Below, piece by piece: positions 1 to 13,515 of a DNA stretch of 64,000 bases. The position numbers and the translations under genes are program-made. The stretch lies in the NCBI GenBank assembly GCA_007258455.2, contig VDFB02196122.1:60955-124954 (forward strand), in the 5' to 3' direction. Under the pieces are notes generated by a model, which had not been told where the DNA came from, did not search any database, and worked only from the letters and a program-made list of their open reading frames with translations. Every line of letters starts with the position of its first letter. Within the stretch, counting starts at the first letter, position 1. Source of the DNA: Sequoia sempervirens (taxonomy: Eukaryota > Streptophyta > Pinopsida > Cupressales > Cupressaceae).

Positions 1-322
1 GCGTATTGGTGATACTCTACCATCATATGACAGTGGCGATGATATTGGCACTCACTTGGGTTTGATTTTCAGTTGGAAGGTTGTTGTTCTGATTCATATC
101 AGCAACATAGGTTGGGTTGCTATGTTCTTCTATTCACCTTCAAGGGGCATCTTGCACATTCATGGGGAATCCTTCAAAGTTGGAGAGTTGGTTGATGTTG
201 ATCATTCCTTGAGGTACATCTATCTCTTCAATTTTGATGCATGTGGTAGTGTGACGATATGGGATCGAAGTGGTGGTATGCTTGTCATTGCTTGAGGACA
301 AGCAATTTCAAGAAGAGAGGAT
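1..322 (+). mobile_element. 3' end of a Ty3/gypsy internal region
   Basis: This is the last part of an LTR retrotransposon whose body lies left of the window. Just before the LTR, one frame reads LLEDKQFQEERIVM, a typical chromovirus-like polyprotein C-terminus (a LEDK...G/ERIVM-like ending). It runs into the purine-rich stretch AGAAGAGAGGA that abuts the LTR and would serve as the polypurine tract. The remaining sequence has no long frame, so the polyprotein end is decayed. Confidence 0.6.
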
Positions 323-1562
323 TGTAATGTCCCTTTTGAAAACAAACAAGGGAAAATTAAGTGAAAATAGTATTTTATTATTTTGAATTTTGGTACCCAA
401 GGGGAGGAAGAAAATAATATTTAATTTTGAATTTTGACGCCTAAAATATTTTTTATGATTTATTTGGGCTTGGGCGCCCCTTTTGGGAGGTATAAGGGAA
501 AAAATAATCAAATAAATAAATAAATAATAATAATAAAGTTGGTGCCCAGAAGGAGAAATAAAAAAATAAAATAAAAAGCGAAATTCAAAAGAGAAGTTTG
601 GCGCCCAAGTTGAGGGGTGAAAATAAAAGAAAGCAAAAAATTTAAATGGTAAAGAGTGGCGCCCAAATTGAGCCAACCTAATTGGGGAAACAAGGAGTGA
701 TTGGTATATAAACAACATCATTTGGAGGTTTGAAGATATGATGGTGATATTTCTGCTTTTCTGATCTGCAATTTTGCAACTATTCCAAAGACGAAAACCC
801 TTGAGAATAATAGAGTTGGACGAAAACCTAGCTCTCCAATGGAGGACTTCATGACAGAGCTTCACTTGCACTTCAATGGAGTTTTTTGTTAGATCTTCAT
901 GCTCAGATTTTTGTATCAGCTGAAGTGACTTGAGGAAAGCAATTTTGTTGTTGTTTTGACCTAGGCTTTCATCCTAGGGTGGAATGCCCAAGTTGCAAGA
1001 GGAGCGCCTTGCTTTGGAGGGGCGAAATTGGCAAGTTTCAAAGGTTTTGGCAAGATTTCACGGGTTGCAAACCCTACATTCAGACCAGCAGGCCAGCGCA
1101 CCCTTGTGGTCTGAATGTGTAGCAGCAAACTGAACATTTGGATAATCAGAATTTGGCATGTTTCGGATGGATATTTTGGTGATTCATGGTGCTGATTACA
1201 TTCTTGTTTATGGTTAAACAAATCTGCTATATTATTTGATGTCATTGGGAAGATTATATGTTGCTTCTAATTCATGTTTAGAATCAAAAATTTACATCAG
1301 CATGTTAGGGTTTTGAGTAGAAAATTGAAATCAGAAAATTAGGGCACAATTCTGTATTGTAAAAAATCAGAAAATTTGCATATATCTTGGTTGGGATATT
1401 TCAGTATCCCTTTTAAGAATCAGAAACTTCGTAGTTCGTTCACCAATGATAAAGAGAGTTCATCCTCTCCTCTTGTATGAGATCTCTAATCTCTCTTTTA
1501 AATCATGACTATTAATTAAGCTTATGATTTTAAATTAGTTCAGTTACACTAGAATGATAACA
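323..1562 (+). mobile_element. Ty3/gypsy 3' LTR
   Basis: The LTR starts TGTAATGTCCC directly after the purine tract and probably ends with TAACA near 1562. That right edge is approximate because the 5' LTR is outside the window. A TATA box (TATATAAA) lies at about 705-712. U3 carries five spaced GC-rich boxes related to GGCGCCCAA (about 438, 471, 541, 600 and 658), separated by A-rich DNA. No coding capacity is seen. Confidence 0.6.
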
Positions 1563-1578
1563 ACACATTCTAGTCAAG

Positions 1579-3130
1579 TGTTGGTTCCATGGTCAAGTAG
1601 CAAGCACTATCTCAAGGACAGCAGAGCAGTTAATCCAAGGGCAATTGAAAAATACTCCAATATGCATGTTAAACAAAAGAAAACTATGGGATCTACCCCA
1701 TTAATTTGGTAGAACTTACCAAAAAAAAAATAATGGCCAAGGCATATGTCAAAGGCAGTGATAAATAAGATTAAAGAGCAGTAATAAATATGTCTAAATA
1801 GCAGCGATTATAAAGAAAGCAGCAACAAAAAAGACTATTTAATTAGAACAACGATGAAGGAGAATAAAGATAGCAGCAATCAATATAATTCTGACTCATC
1901 TCATGTTTAAGTTTAAAAGAACAAAGGCAGAGAATATCTAGAAGTGGCCGACTATCTAGAGGAAGAGCGCTCCCCACATGAGGACAAAAAGGTCCCACAT
2001 AAAGACAATTTTTTGTCTTATATAGATAATAATAAAAAATGCGATTAGTAAGTAAAAAAAATGATGGAAATAATTCTTATTTACAAAGCGGCAACTATGT
2101 AATTAATAAAGGAGCAATTAAGGAAAAAGTTTAGCAGCTATTGTATTTCATATAAGACAGCGATTACTATATTATGGGCAGCAATTACTTTATAAAGGCA
2201 GCAATCCATTTAAAACTGTGATTATCATCTATTTAAGGAGCGATTACCTTTAAAATGTAATGATTATTTATGACACTAATTATGCAACAATCATTATTAT
2301 TGAAAGGCAGCAACTACATGAAGAGGTATGACTCCTTCGGCAATAAGATATATAAGTAGAACATGTGATAAAATGAAAATATGAAGGAGTGTGTGTAGAG
2401 AAAAAGAAAGTCAAATGCATCATATACACCAGGTTCATGAACAAGATTACTTGCTGACTTATAAAGAGCAAGTTGTGAAGATTAATTGCAGATTTAAAAG
2501 AGATGTATGAGCAGACTTAAACGAGATCTATGAGCAGATTTATCAATAGTTTTTGAGCAGACTTATACAGTGGCTTTAAGCAGATTTACATGGCACATTT
2601 GACCAAACTTACATAGCATATTTGAGCGAACACATGAGCAGCTTAATGAGTACATTTATAAAGATATTGTAAAGAGATTTTAGCAGATTTATAAAAAGAT
2701 TAAGAGCAGATTGGTGAATAAGAATATATGAAGTTTTGAGAAGAAAAATAGAATGCAGATTTGGTGAAGGAGATAAATTATTTCATCATAATGTCCATCA
2801 ACTGTTGAAGAAGCAATATATTAAGGGTGGAATCTTGTTTTGTTGTGGAAGTTGGTGCTTCCTAAAGGAGATATCGGTGCCTACGTATTCAGTTGTGGGA
2901 GTTGGTGCCTCCAGTGAGTTGGTGCTCACAAATTGAATGAGGGGTTGGTGCATCTAGTAGGTTGGTGCCTACAAAATTTGTAAAAAGAAGAATTTATATA
3001 AAAGTATTAATTTTCCATGGTTTTCTCCTGTAAGGGTTCCACATAAATATTGTGTTATTGTGTTCTTCTCATGTGCATAATTATTGATATTGAGTAAATG
3101 ATGTTATTGTTATCGATCAAGTTTTAAATA
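1579..3130 (+). mobile_element. copia-type LTR, plus orientation
   Basis: This is a homolog of the minus-strand LTR at 17514-18529. Both carry a run of 'ggtgcc' (reverse 'ggcacc') boxes (2850-2980 here, 17640-17780 there), then a ggttttctcc...aagggtt block, then the LTR end. The left boundary at 1579 (TGTTGG) is a guess. The right boundary is set by a decayed primer-binding site, TGGTATTAAG, at 3131-3140. It is followed by a C-rich leader up to about 3236. A TATA box is at about 2346-2354. The 1780-2330 stretch is a loose array of 'gcagcaatta'-like motifs at roughly 25-35 bp spacing. Confidence 0.5.
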
Positions 3131-3236
3131 TGGTATTAAGTTTGAAAAAGTAAAGATTGTTGTTATACTGATTCACCCTTTTGCCCTCCCCACTTCTCCC
3201 CCACCACTCCCCTCTTCAGTATAACCATGTGCTCAT

Positions 3237-4597
3237 CAATGTTTAGCTGTTATTATTATCCTTATTTTCATTCTCACAGTGGACGTTATCATTACAATTA
3301 GTATTGCTATTATTAAGAAATAATATTAGCATTATTATTATTTCCTGCTAAAAGGATGTTTCATAAAAGAAAAGCCCTAGCACATCAGATACCTCCCAAA
3401 GAGGGTTGTGTTAAATAAATCTTAGTGATATGGCCAAAGAAAACTCCAACCTAGTTAGCTGTGGTGGAATTCCTAATCACTCAAATGGTTGGATGCTCTG
3501 TTGTTACACGGATTTCTTTAACAGAAATATAAATAATGTAAATAAGATTGTTAAGGATAATATTAATCACTTTATTGTCAGCACTTGAAAAAAGCTATCC
3601 CTAACCCTTGGTCAAATTTGATTCCAAGGTTGTCATAGATGCTAACAAAAGAAAATTCAAATATTTCTATTATTTGCACTGATGTCTCATGGAAAATAGT
3701 GAATCACACAATTTAAAGGTTGGTGATCTTAAGTCCCCATGGTTGGTGATCTTAAGTCCCCATCAGAATCTATTCAATCATCAAGTTGAGATCCATGAGA
3801 AGCCTCAAGGGTCCCTGAAATTCATTTAATTGGAACTCATTTCATACCCCTTATCTAGAATTCACCCTTAGAATAAATTAAATATCTTATATTAAAGATA
3901 GAAGGATGCCATCTACACAAATAACAGATGGATATTTATAGTAAATCATATAATCTGAAGAGATGCGACTTGTCCAATCTGTGTTTAAATATAAGGTGGG
4001 AACTAGGTTCATATATTGCCACCCTTTCTCAAAAAGCTTTGACCAGGAAGCATCACTAAAAATTCAAATTGTTGATGTCTCGAAGCACATAAAGAAGAGA
4101 AACAGTAAGATCTTGATAGGTTTTCAAAAATAATAATGCATGAAATCTGGATTGATCAATCTTAATCATATGTTAAGACTCAGTGAGTACTCACCCAGTC
4201 ACAAGTTGAAGCTGTCTTGACAAATACTTGCTGAATTTGGCCAAGTATGTTGAAAAAATCACAAAAAAAACATATAAACAGAAACTAAGAAAAATGATTA
4301 CAAACAAATATATATATATATATAATTAATCCAAGACTTAACTGAGAATTTTTGCAAGTTTAAGCCCAAATCAAAAATCAGCTTACCAAGTGAGTACTCA
4401 CCAAGTCTGAGTCCCAACACTATGATCTTGGTAAACATCTTATTTGAATACAAATTTTGAGAGAAAATACTTCAAACTAGAATCCAAGTATGTTTGTGAT
4501 AATTTCAATTATAAGTTTGTCAACTGATAGAATCATTTTTCTCCTTATTTTTCAGGATGATGTTGGCATTAAGAAACAAATTTTCACCAACTTTCAT
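3237..4597. other. unassigned repeat-rich DNA
   Basis: No coding region or element boundary was recognised. The stretch contains an (AT)n run at about 4306-4324 and scattered gagtactcacc motifs. It could be the eroded interior of the copia element whose LTR ends at 3130, but no gag or pol motif was found to show that. Confidence 0.3.
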
Positions 4598-4606
4598 AAT
4601 TAGGAT

Positions 4607-5033
4607 CACAGTTTTAGGACTCAGACTCAGACTCAACTTGGCAGCCCAAAATTTTGACTCAGACCCGGGACTCAGCATGGACTCGGCAAAAAATTCGGCA
4701 TGGACTTGGCCAAAAAAAACCTCATAATTACACAAAAAGAAGAAATAAATGCATTTAAAGAACATAAAAGTCTAATTTGACTATCAATTTGTCATAATTC
4801 AAACACTACACATCATATGATCCTCAAACTCTCAAAATTTGAAATTTCAGCCACTATGTCTGTTATGTTCAAGTGCCAGAAGAGTCTGAGTTTAGGACTC
4901 GGGAGTTTGAGCCTAAGACTCAGGAGTCTTGGAGCAAGACTCAGCTGAGTACTCTCCAAGACTTGGCTCGGCCAGCTCAAAGACTCGGGAGTTTGGAGAG
5001 TTTTGTTGAGTACTCGGAGAGTCCTCAAACTAT
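4607..5033. mobile_element. hAT-type MITE with TSD
   Basis: A 427-bp non-coding element with imperfect terminal inverted repeats: the left end reads CACAGTTTTAGGACTC and the reverse complement of the right end reads ATAGTTTGAGGACTC. It is flanked on both sides by AATTAGGAT (4598-4606 and 5034-5042), consistent with the 8-bp TSD of the hAT superfamily. The arms are rich in degenerate GACTCGG/CGAGTC units. A related arm appears to lie near 50985-51040. Confidence 0.65.
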
Positions 5034-5075
5034 AATTAGGATGATGATTCCATTAAACAATTGTTTTAAAAGTAT

Positions 5076-6955
5076 TGTAAAAAATAAAAAATAATATTAT
5101 TCTATTAGATATTGGAGTGACAATTGCAAAGAGGTTCATCTCCTTATATAGAGTTTAGGAGATTTAATTGACAAACATAAACATGACACTTGAGATTCTA
5201 AATGCTAAAAGTAGCAATAATAACAAACCATTTAAGTCACTGCAGTGAATTTATTACAAAGGTAAGCCTTATGTTCTAACACCCCCTCTTAAGGCTTACT
5301 ATACTAAAAACAAAACACAATGACAAAAAACTAAAAAAACTCATAACCATATATTCTTCAGATAATTTTCTTTAAGAATAGTTCTTGGACCAAGTAGAAC
5401 TCCATCAAGCTGCCTCATAACCCTTGTGAAAAGGTGTAGCTCCTGAGCAGAATTCCTTAGCTCCTAGACTATCACCTCCCCAAAATCACAAATCACAAAT
5501 CACAAATCTCTTGAAATATTGGACAACAATCCATTTTGTACTACATCCACGGTGCTCCATCAAGTTGTTTCTTAACCTTCGTAAGGGTATAATTCCCAAG
5601 ATCTACAAACTCCCAAACTATCTAGGCAACTATCCATGCTGAGTTTTATATACACTAGATCCCTGATTCCTATCATCAATAAATTTTTCACCACCACCAA
5701 CATTTGGAGGATCTTCAACAGCGGTTATACTAGATTCATTTGGTTTTCCTTTGAGCTTTCCCTTGAGCACTCTTTGATGCCCAAAACTTGGTACACAAAA
5801 AATACTCTCAAAACGAACATATGGACTCTGAATCATTTTCTGCTATGCTAATCAAATGATCATGTCTATTAGCAAACCTAGCATCATTTTCCTCTATATA
5901 CACATTCAGCAAACTAGAGGATTTGGCATTTGAAATGACATATTTCTCCAAGAAGCATTCCTCATTCAACATGACAATCTGAAGAAAACTCCTTGTTCTC
6001 TTTATTGCTCCCATCAACTTCAATGCTTCAAATACTCTATCTGGGGATCATTCTTCCTTCTAAACTATATAAAAGCCCCCAAATTTATGTTATTTCCTAT
6101 GCCCTAGCTGCAACAATTCTATGACAAGCAATTTTCACAAATCAATGCAAAGGTTCATCACACCCTTCAGTTTTCATTATTTTTGTTGCCAAATATGAGC
6201 CTTAAAATTTTTAAGTGCAATTTTTGACAATATTTTCTACTTTTTCTTCTGCTCTTCATGTTACAAACTCCCCGCAAATCTGCAATCCTTCTATGAACAC
6301 ATCTCTTCCTTGATGCAACCTATGACTCCCACATGCCCTTGTGACACCCATGGCCTTTGTGATTTTTTGTTTCTGATTTGCCAATGTGAGGTCTTTGTCT
6401 ACATGTGAATATTATTAAAAACAATGACCTTCAAACTTCTTGTGGCGATTGGCAACTTCATGAAAAAAAGACTTTGTGATTCCTCCATTCATTTGGCCAC
6501 AACTGGTATCTTTTATGCCAATTGTGAAAAACCCACAAACTAGTGTATTCTCTTTCCAATTTTCGTGACTTTAGGTGACTAGTAGAGGTCACAACTTGTA
6601 AAATTCAGATAACATGACCTTGCTGCTTTCTCTTTCCACAACCCCTACAAATTTCTATATGCAAGAATAGTGATGACTAGACGTAGCACAACCCACAATT
6701 TTCTTCATGTGATGTGCCTTGGATAAAACCCCCACTCTAATACCAACTACAAAAATTCGAACACAATATTATTCTATTAGATATTAGAGTGACAATTACG
6801 AAGAGGTTCATCTCCTTATAGAGTTTGGGAGATGTAAGCAACAAATATAAATGTGACACTTGTCCTAGATTCTAAATGCTAAAAATAGCAATACTAACAA
6901 ACCATTTAAGTCACTACGGTGACCTTATTACAAAAGTAAGCATTATATTCTAACA
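5076..6955 (-). mobile_element. small non-autonomous LTR retrotransposon (TRIM-like)
   Basis: Two direct repeats of about 206 bp (5076-5281 and about 6747-6955) flank a 1.45-kb interior without gag or pol. On the minus strand the 5' LTR is followed by an initiator-tRNA-Met-type primer site (TGGTATTAGAG, reverse complement at 6735-6745). The 3' LTR is preceded by a purine tract (AAGAGGGGG, reverse complement at 5282-5290). Each LTR starts TGTTAGAA. The left LTR carries TATATAAGG on the minus strand. No clear TSD was found, so the left edge is uncertain by a few bases. The interior open frames are short and match nothing recognised. Confidence 0.7.
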
Positions 6956-7029
6956 TAGTGAAAACTTGTTTGCATACTAATTGCATTTATAATTGTTTCT
7001 TTATAAGGAAATTGTACCCAAGTGCCTAT

Positions 7030-7990
7030 TACAACTTCTAATGCTTCTTCAATTTTTTCATTCCTATGAGCAACAATTGTTTATGATTTTTCACAAGATG
7101 GGAAGGGATGTTAAGGATGGGTTTTAATGATAGGGCAACCAAGTACCCAACTTTGGAGATGGCAAGGGCTCCTAGAACATAAAGATCCTCATCATTTGTT
7201 GCTTGAATGGACACATTGCCATTCATTCCACTCTCGTAGTCACAAAATGACCCCTTCTCCATGGACATGGTGAGAAGCACCTAAATCTACATACCAAAAA
7301 TGTGGAGAATTCTTATCAAAACGAGCATGTACCTTTTCCTAGTCAAGTCTAGGTGAACAAGCTCCCCAGCACTTTAAGATTCTCCTTTTCCACATTAAGG
7401 ACCTCTAATTCTACTCCCAAGTCTGTCAACTTCTTGAAGCACGAGTCTTTCATATGCTTAGCTTTCTGCAATAGCCACACTTCAGCCAATATTTAGGTGC
7501 TTCTTTCTAGCCTTTATTTTTATACTTTCCTTAAGACTTGCATTCTTCCTTGGAGATGTGAACCTTGCTTTGACCAACTATGGCAATGCCTCTATCAAAC
7601 TCATCTTGAAGTAGCTCTTGAAATCTCCTTAGGATTGGAAGCTCTTCAAGGACCCAAGCTTCAAACTGGTTCACAAGTTGGACAGCAAATGCCTGTGGAT
7701 ATAACACAAATTTTAAGGATGGTCTCAACAACCTTCTTCTCCAGAGTCTCTAATCCATTTGCTGCCTTGATTGCAGATTGCAGATTGCAGGTGAGGTACC
7801 CAGTGGAAGAGTCCACTCACAAATCCAAAATCCTACAATGTCATCAAATTCAACTCTTTGCAAAACCTCCAATCTTTTCAGCTTAAATCTTTCATACAGC
7901 TCTTCCAATTTGACCCACAAATCTCTCACTTTGGACATATACTCTTCTGCCACATATTCTATATCTGAACTCATGTTCATGGAAATGTAG
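7030..7990 (-). pseudogene. Ty1/copia gag C-terminal part and protease, decayed
   Basis: This is part of a retrotransposon polyprotein that would package its RNA (gag) and cleave itself (protease). Reading leftwards, 7980-7531 encodes helical gag-like sequence (YMSKVRDLWVKLEELYERF). Then comes a zinc knuckle around 7480-7430, CGYC...KHMKDSC, broken by a one-base frameshift. The protease core WYVDLGASHH lies at 7296-7267. The catalytic D-S/T-G has become D-L-G, so it would be inactive. The sequence ends near 7030, short of integrase and RT. The gag N-terminus lies at 17307-17465, beyond the solo LTR inserted at 7996. If that insertion and one TSD copy are ignored, the frame reads across the junction (KEIAWAYISMNMS). 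Confidence 0.75.
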
Positions 7991-9336
7991 GCCCATGTAA
8001 TGTAAGACCGCTGATTTCTTTCAATTTGATATCACTGATATGCTGATTGCTTTCACTGTTATACTGAATGGGTTTGTTTGATGATGTTTGTTTGAATATT
8101 TCAAAAGTCGTTCATTGGTTTGCCATACATGATATGTTCATGACATAAAGTATAGAAATATAACATGAAAGAATAAGCTAATAATGATGACTTTCAGATT
8201 TTAATGCTCTGAACATATAACAGAAATTTTCAGTCCTTTACAATAAAATTTCAAACTCAGAAATAACAAATCAGACCTGGAAATATGAGCATACAACAGC
8301 AATATGAAGTCTCCAACATGCAATGTTCTTTCCCAAAGAGGTAGACCATCAAGCCCTTGCAAACTCAGTGCCCATACCCACTCAATCTTACCCAAACAAT
8401 CAGTTTAGCAGACCTTATTACAACAGACCAGAAATCTGGAAATGCTTCTCATACTAGGCGGCCTCCTGGATAGGGCGATCTGCTCTAAAAATTCAGTTTT
8501 CCACCATTAAATTCATGTAAATACATTATCAAGGGCACCCAAAAGAGGAGCTTCCTTTGAGCCAATACCCAGAACGTTCTATCAAAGCCAAAACGGAGTT
8601 ATGACCAGGAAACCAAGTTCAGACCTAGTTACCAAAATGCCCAGAAATCTCTGAAAACACCTCAAAACACTCTGAAAATCCACACCAAAATGAAACTACG
8701 CTACCACAATCCAATACCCAACTATCCCCCATCAAAAGTACTCAAATATCTTCATATTTTCTTGACTGAAACTGCAACAATGAAGCTCTGAAGTGATCCC
8801 TCTGAAGTGATCCCTAAGTAGAACCACACCTCAACCAGCTAGGGTAGGTCTTGCACTACCGAAACTAGCTCCTTAATGCCAAGGGTTTTCATCCTGAACA
8901 TCTGATTGCAGACTTCTGGAGTAATTCCAGCAACATCTCCTTACGCATCCATTCTCAACATGACCAAATGAGAGTCAAAACTCAGATTTATAAAGTGAGG
9001 GAAGGATTAGGGCAACTTGCATTTGAGTTTGAATATATTTCCCTCTTATTTCACTTTATGAAATGACATGAAATTACCCCAAGAGGGGCATCCAACTTTT
9101 TGCCTCCAAAATTCCACTTTTGATTTTTAATTTACAATTGACATTAAGCCCTGTTAATTTTAGGATCAGAAATGCAAATAAGCAAAAGATACAACACAGA
9201 GAACAATGAACACCGAATTTACCTTGGGAAAACCCTTCTACTCGAGGGAGAAAAACCCAGCAAAATATTCTCTTATAAATCAGAATAAATAAGTGCAGAA
9301 ATAGCACTGAAAATCAGGCCCTAGCAAAGCTGAATA

Positions 9337-9904
9337 TGTTGATGTTATGGCAGCTTCGGGCTCATTCTTCTAGCCACGAGTGAAGACATAAATTCATATA
9401 GCCTATCGGCTATTCATTTATTTGTGATAATTAATTTGAAGGGGCGCTTCACATGGCAACAATGTAATTTCAATTTGGGCCGACCTTCCTTGTAATTAGC
9501 ATTTATTATTTGTAATTATATTTTCTCTTGGTGGCCGACTTAGCTCTTGAAGAGGTGCGACCTCTCTATCAATATGTATATATAGAAGGTCATTCACTCC
9601 ATTTGATTATCAAGCAAGTTTGAGTCTTTCCTTCATACAAGTGCGAATTCTTCAGGGCAGATTTGAAGATCAAGGAAGTGCAGATTAGTGTTTGTAATTG
9701 CATCTTGAGTTGGTGCAAAATATAGGCCTTGAAGTGTGGCCTCATTGTAAAGAGATTTGTTGCCTTTGTTTATATAGATAAGAGAGATGTTTTGTTGCTG
9801 GGTTTTTCTCCCTCAAGTGGAGGGTTTTCCCAGGGTATATGCTGTGTTATGGTGTCTGATTTAAAATTAATTTCTGCTTTAATAAGATGATCATAAAATT
9901 AACA
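9337..9904 (+). mobile_element. solo LTR, family A
   Basis: A 568-bp LTR, TGTTGATG...TTAACA, inserted in the 3' LTR of element B. Flanks are GAATA (9332-9336) and GAATC (9905-9909). The intact 5' LTR of element B reads GAATC at this site, so the TSD has one later change. It has a TATA box (TGTATATATAG, about 9575), GCCGAC boxes at 9479-9484 and 9534-9539, and the family block CTGGGTTTTTCTCCC near 9797. Confidence 0.85.
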
Positions 9905-11477
9905 GAATCTCATACAATGAATTTGCACTTGAAGATAGTGCGATTTTTGTAATGTCCCATTTTTAGAGACAAAAAAAAAATGCACAAGTTAGGAGCAAGA
10001 ATTTTGAATTTACCAAACAATGAAACTTGCCTTTAGGTCTTGCACACACAAATTCCTTGTTCACGATTAAATTAGATCATTTCAGATTGCACATTTCAAG
10101 AATAAGACAAATGAAATGCATTATTATCAACTAGTGCATAAATAACATAATCTGATATGACTTATTACTCTTTTTTGAAATAGATCTTCACCTTGTTTCC
10201 TCTTTCCTAACCTCTTTGGATGGTAGATTTACTGTGCCAAGAGTGCGATCACAGTCTCTAATTGGACTCCCTCAAGGTTTCCTACCTGTCTTGGGACCAT
10301 CCATCAACGGACCAATTTACCAGCCTTTCCCTCCACAAACTCCCTATCCTTATTGAGTACTAATGAAAGGGAATTTTGGCCCGAAGTCTATTCTCAAAGT
10401 AAAAGTCATAATAGCTTATGATATACAATAATTGTTGCAAGCATCATTATTGGACTCTTGTAAATAATATCCCTTTATATCTATTCAGGGTGTTTGTCAA
10501 TCACTTATGCTATATATATGAAGTTCATTATATGGACATATACATCAATCAATATTGTTAAATCACTCTACGAATTCATTCATCATTAGATATATTAATT
10601 TGTATTCACAAATCATCACAGAATGAAATATTTATGAATCCAACTGGTATTTAATCTAATAAGATTTAGGTTAGTCATCATACCGTAAATCCTTCACTGT
10701 ATGTAGCAATTCAAATTTCCAGAATACATAACCTTTAATGTTATTCAGACGGCTGATGATACTTACCTTCGATTGTCGCTCTAAGGCGTGTTCCCTGTGA
10801 GTGTACTCACTACGAGTCTCCTTCTCTCTATCGAACATTAGCATGTCAATTTATTTCTCAATATATCCATCCCTCAGAAGATAATTCAATATTCTCACAA
10901 ATCATAATATATTAAAGTACATTTATAAGTATCAACTACATTTAAATTGAATGAAATCTTTCTACCTGTTATTCTCTTAATTCTTATTATGATGGAACTC
11001 ATACCTGATGAGTGACAGATCTATAGATTCGCATGAGCACTATAGATACATTTTTGAGTCTATGTGTTTCTATCTTTCTTCTTGTTTGCTCGGACATATA
11101 TCTCTGATTCCCTATATCTATGTATATACAAATAATCATCATACTTGGGCCAGACGACTACTCAAAGCATCCTTATGACAAGGATGCTATGCTCTGATCA
11201 ACGCACTATATTGGATTCTCTCAAGACATTTTCCCAGTAACCTGATATGTCTCCTTTCTTAGAAGGCTGTTGTAATCCTTTTTACAGTCCACACACACAC
11301 ATCCCTCAGATCCATAAATACGCTATGAGAATTTATAGAAATATGTATTATCTCCTCATCCCAAGAGGCATCAATAGATCATATCGATTAAATAAATATA
11401 TTAAATGTAAATTGCATTCAGCAACGATTTATTTATCCAACATATGAGTTTACAATATATATACAGCAACCATATTA

Positions 11478-11486
<9 letters not shown>

Positions 11487-11522
<36 letters not shown>
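11487..11522. repeat. (TG)n/(CG) microsatellite
   Basis: About 15 TG units, preceded by a short AT run and followed by CG dinucleotides. Confidence 0.9.
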
Positions 11523-11524
<2 letters not shown>

Positions 11525-12350
11525 CTAATTACCAACTATTATTAAATCGTTAAATTATTGTTAAGCATTCCTTCTTTCTTATTTAATTACCTTTAACTGA
11601 TTATTACTTATTCTATAAACAGAAATCTCTTACTTATTTAAGTTTTAATGCACTGCTTATTATCTACCTTCCTAATATATTCATAAGCATAACTATTATT
11701 CCATAAATTGATAATTAATTGATCTATAGAATACTGACTGAAATCGTTACTCACCTCCTTAACATTTTATTGAGTCAATTCATTCAAAACACTAAATAAT
11801 TATCTTTATTTCTGATTGGGTCTGCAGAACCTCCTATACACCTCGAATTGCAGAGATTCTCCTTTGTTCCACCCGATGACGATCTTTTTGTTCTGAAGAA
11901 GTCCTTCCTAAAATACCCGATAGCTTCATGCCTTTTTGCTTGGACGTGACCCTTCCTGTTCACTGCTTTTGGAAGGTGTGATGATGCATCGTTTGGTACT
12001 GACTAGTGGTGTTTTATTTGTTGATCGTTGGCTGATTTTATCTCAAGTTTGTCTTATTGTCATCGCTGGTTTAGAGTATTTCAGACTATGCTGATTATTA
12101 CCTTCTTTTATAATATGATTGTGATTAGAATAGTATCCATTCGAAAGCAATGATTGTAATTATAATATTACAAAGGATATCTTATATGCATTTGGTTATT
12201 ATGTTATTATTATTATTATTTTATTATTTTTTTGTTGTCTAGTTATTTGTATCTTAATATGTATAATGATAATAATAATAAAATAATTATATTCAATTTT
12301 GGGAGGGATATGACATGATGCCTTTCCAATTGCTCATTTTATGTTTATAT

Positions 12351-13012
12351 TGTTATAGTGATCAGATTAAATGCACAGAAAATTAATTCAAAATCAGACA
12401 CAATAACATAGCAGATACCCTGGGAAAACCCTCCTCTTGAGGGAGAAAAACCCAGCAACAATATATCTCTTATATATTGAAACAATAATAGAGTCTCCTT
12501 TACAATAGAAGCCAATATGAAGGCTTATAACATGCACTTCAATCTGATGCAATACAAAAGACAATCTGATGAAGATAATCTCTGCCAACAATAATATTGA
12601 ACTTCTCTTGAACTCGATCTGCCTTGTATGAAATTTGCACTAAGAATGATATGAAGAATATCGAATGAACTGTATGAATGAATGAACGAATGGCACCTTC
12701 CTTAAATACAATTCAAATGAGGAGACTTCAATAGATGCATCCATTCAAGTATAAAGTCGGCCTTTATGAAATGTGACGACTTTCCAATATAATCGCCGAT
12801 TAGAGATGGGTCGGCCTCAATAAACAAATCGCAATCTTTCATAACAAATGATGTCGGCCTTAATTAAATTGTATCTTCTTAAGAATTTGTGCCTCTTGAT
12901 TAAATCGCAATAAATATATAAATTAGATAGTCAAAGGCTATTATCTAATTTATTCAATATGACAAGGAGATTGGCTGGAAGTAGAGACCAACGCTGTACA
13001 TGAACATCAACA
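12351..13012 (-). mobile_element. solo LTR, family A, minus orientation
   Basis: A 662-bp reversed copy of the family-A LTR (TGTTATAG...CATCAACA on plus), with the GGGAAAACCC...GGGAGAAAAACCCAGC block near 12420-12455. It is flanked by TATAT on both sides (12346-12350 and 13013-13017). It carries at least three GTCGGCC boxes (GCCGAC on its own sense strand) near 12757, 12812 and 12855. It is the deepest level of the nest. Confidence 0.85.
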
Positions 13013-13515
13013 TATATCAATATATTATCTATTTCTTATTTCACTGTTATTTTATTTATGTTCTTTATATTATAATTATATTACTACTTATGATAGTCAT
13101 AATTATGATAATAATAGTTAAAATGGTAATTATGAAATTGCTAATATTTATATTTATATTTGTAATACATATTTGGTTATTTATTTTATTTATTTATTTG
13201 TATTCCGATGCTTTATCTTAGTGCTAAAATCTCGGGGACATGACAATTTCCTTGAATACACAAAATAATACCACTTCTCCTTGAAGCAAATCTGCTGCTC
13301 TTGATAGTGAACTTGTTGCTGAAGAAATTCGAATTGGAATGGAATGAATTGATGCTTAATGTGGAGACACCTTCTCCTTTATATAGCAAGCTAGGCAAGC
13401 TCTCTTCTAGGGCCGACCTAGAAAGTATAATATTTGTTTTACAAAAGGAAAGGCCGACTTGCCTTTGATTAATTTTTCTTAGGGAAATACCTCCCAACGC
13501 TACAAAACACTAACA

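Larger units (their letters stand above)
9948..13245. mobile_element. long LTR-type insertion inside element B's 3' LTR
   Basis: Starts TGTAATGTCCC and ends GGGGACATGACA. It is flanked by ATTTT (9943-9947) and ATTTC (13246-13250); the uninterrupted LTR copy has ATTTC. Net length without the nested solo LTR is about 2.6 kb. No coding domain and no second LTR were seen, so it is best read as a very long solo LTR of Ty3 type. Orientation is unresolved because both ends resemble LTR starts. Confidence 0.7.

Noticed and set aside
308..871. 187-codon minus-strand open frame
   Set aside because: It lies wholly in a gypsy LTR U3, is low-complexity (F/Y/I-rich from A-rich DNA), and resembles no protein.
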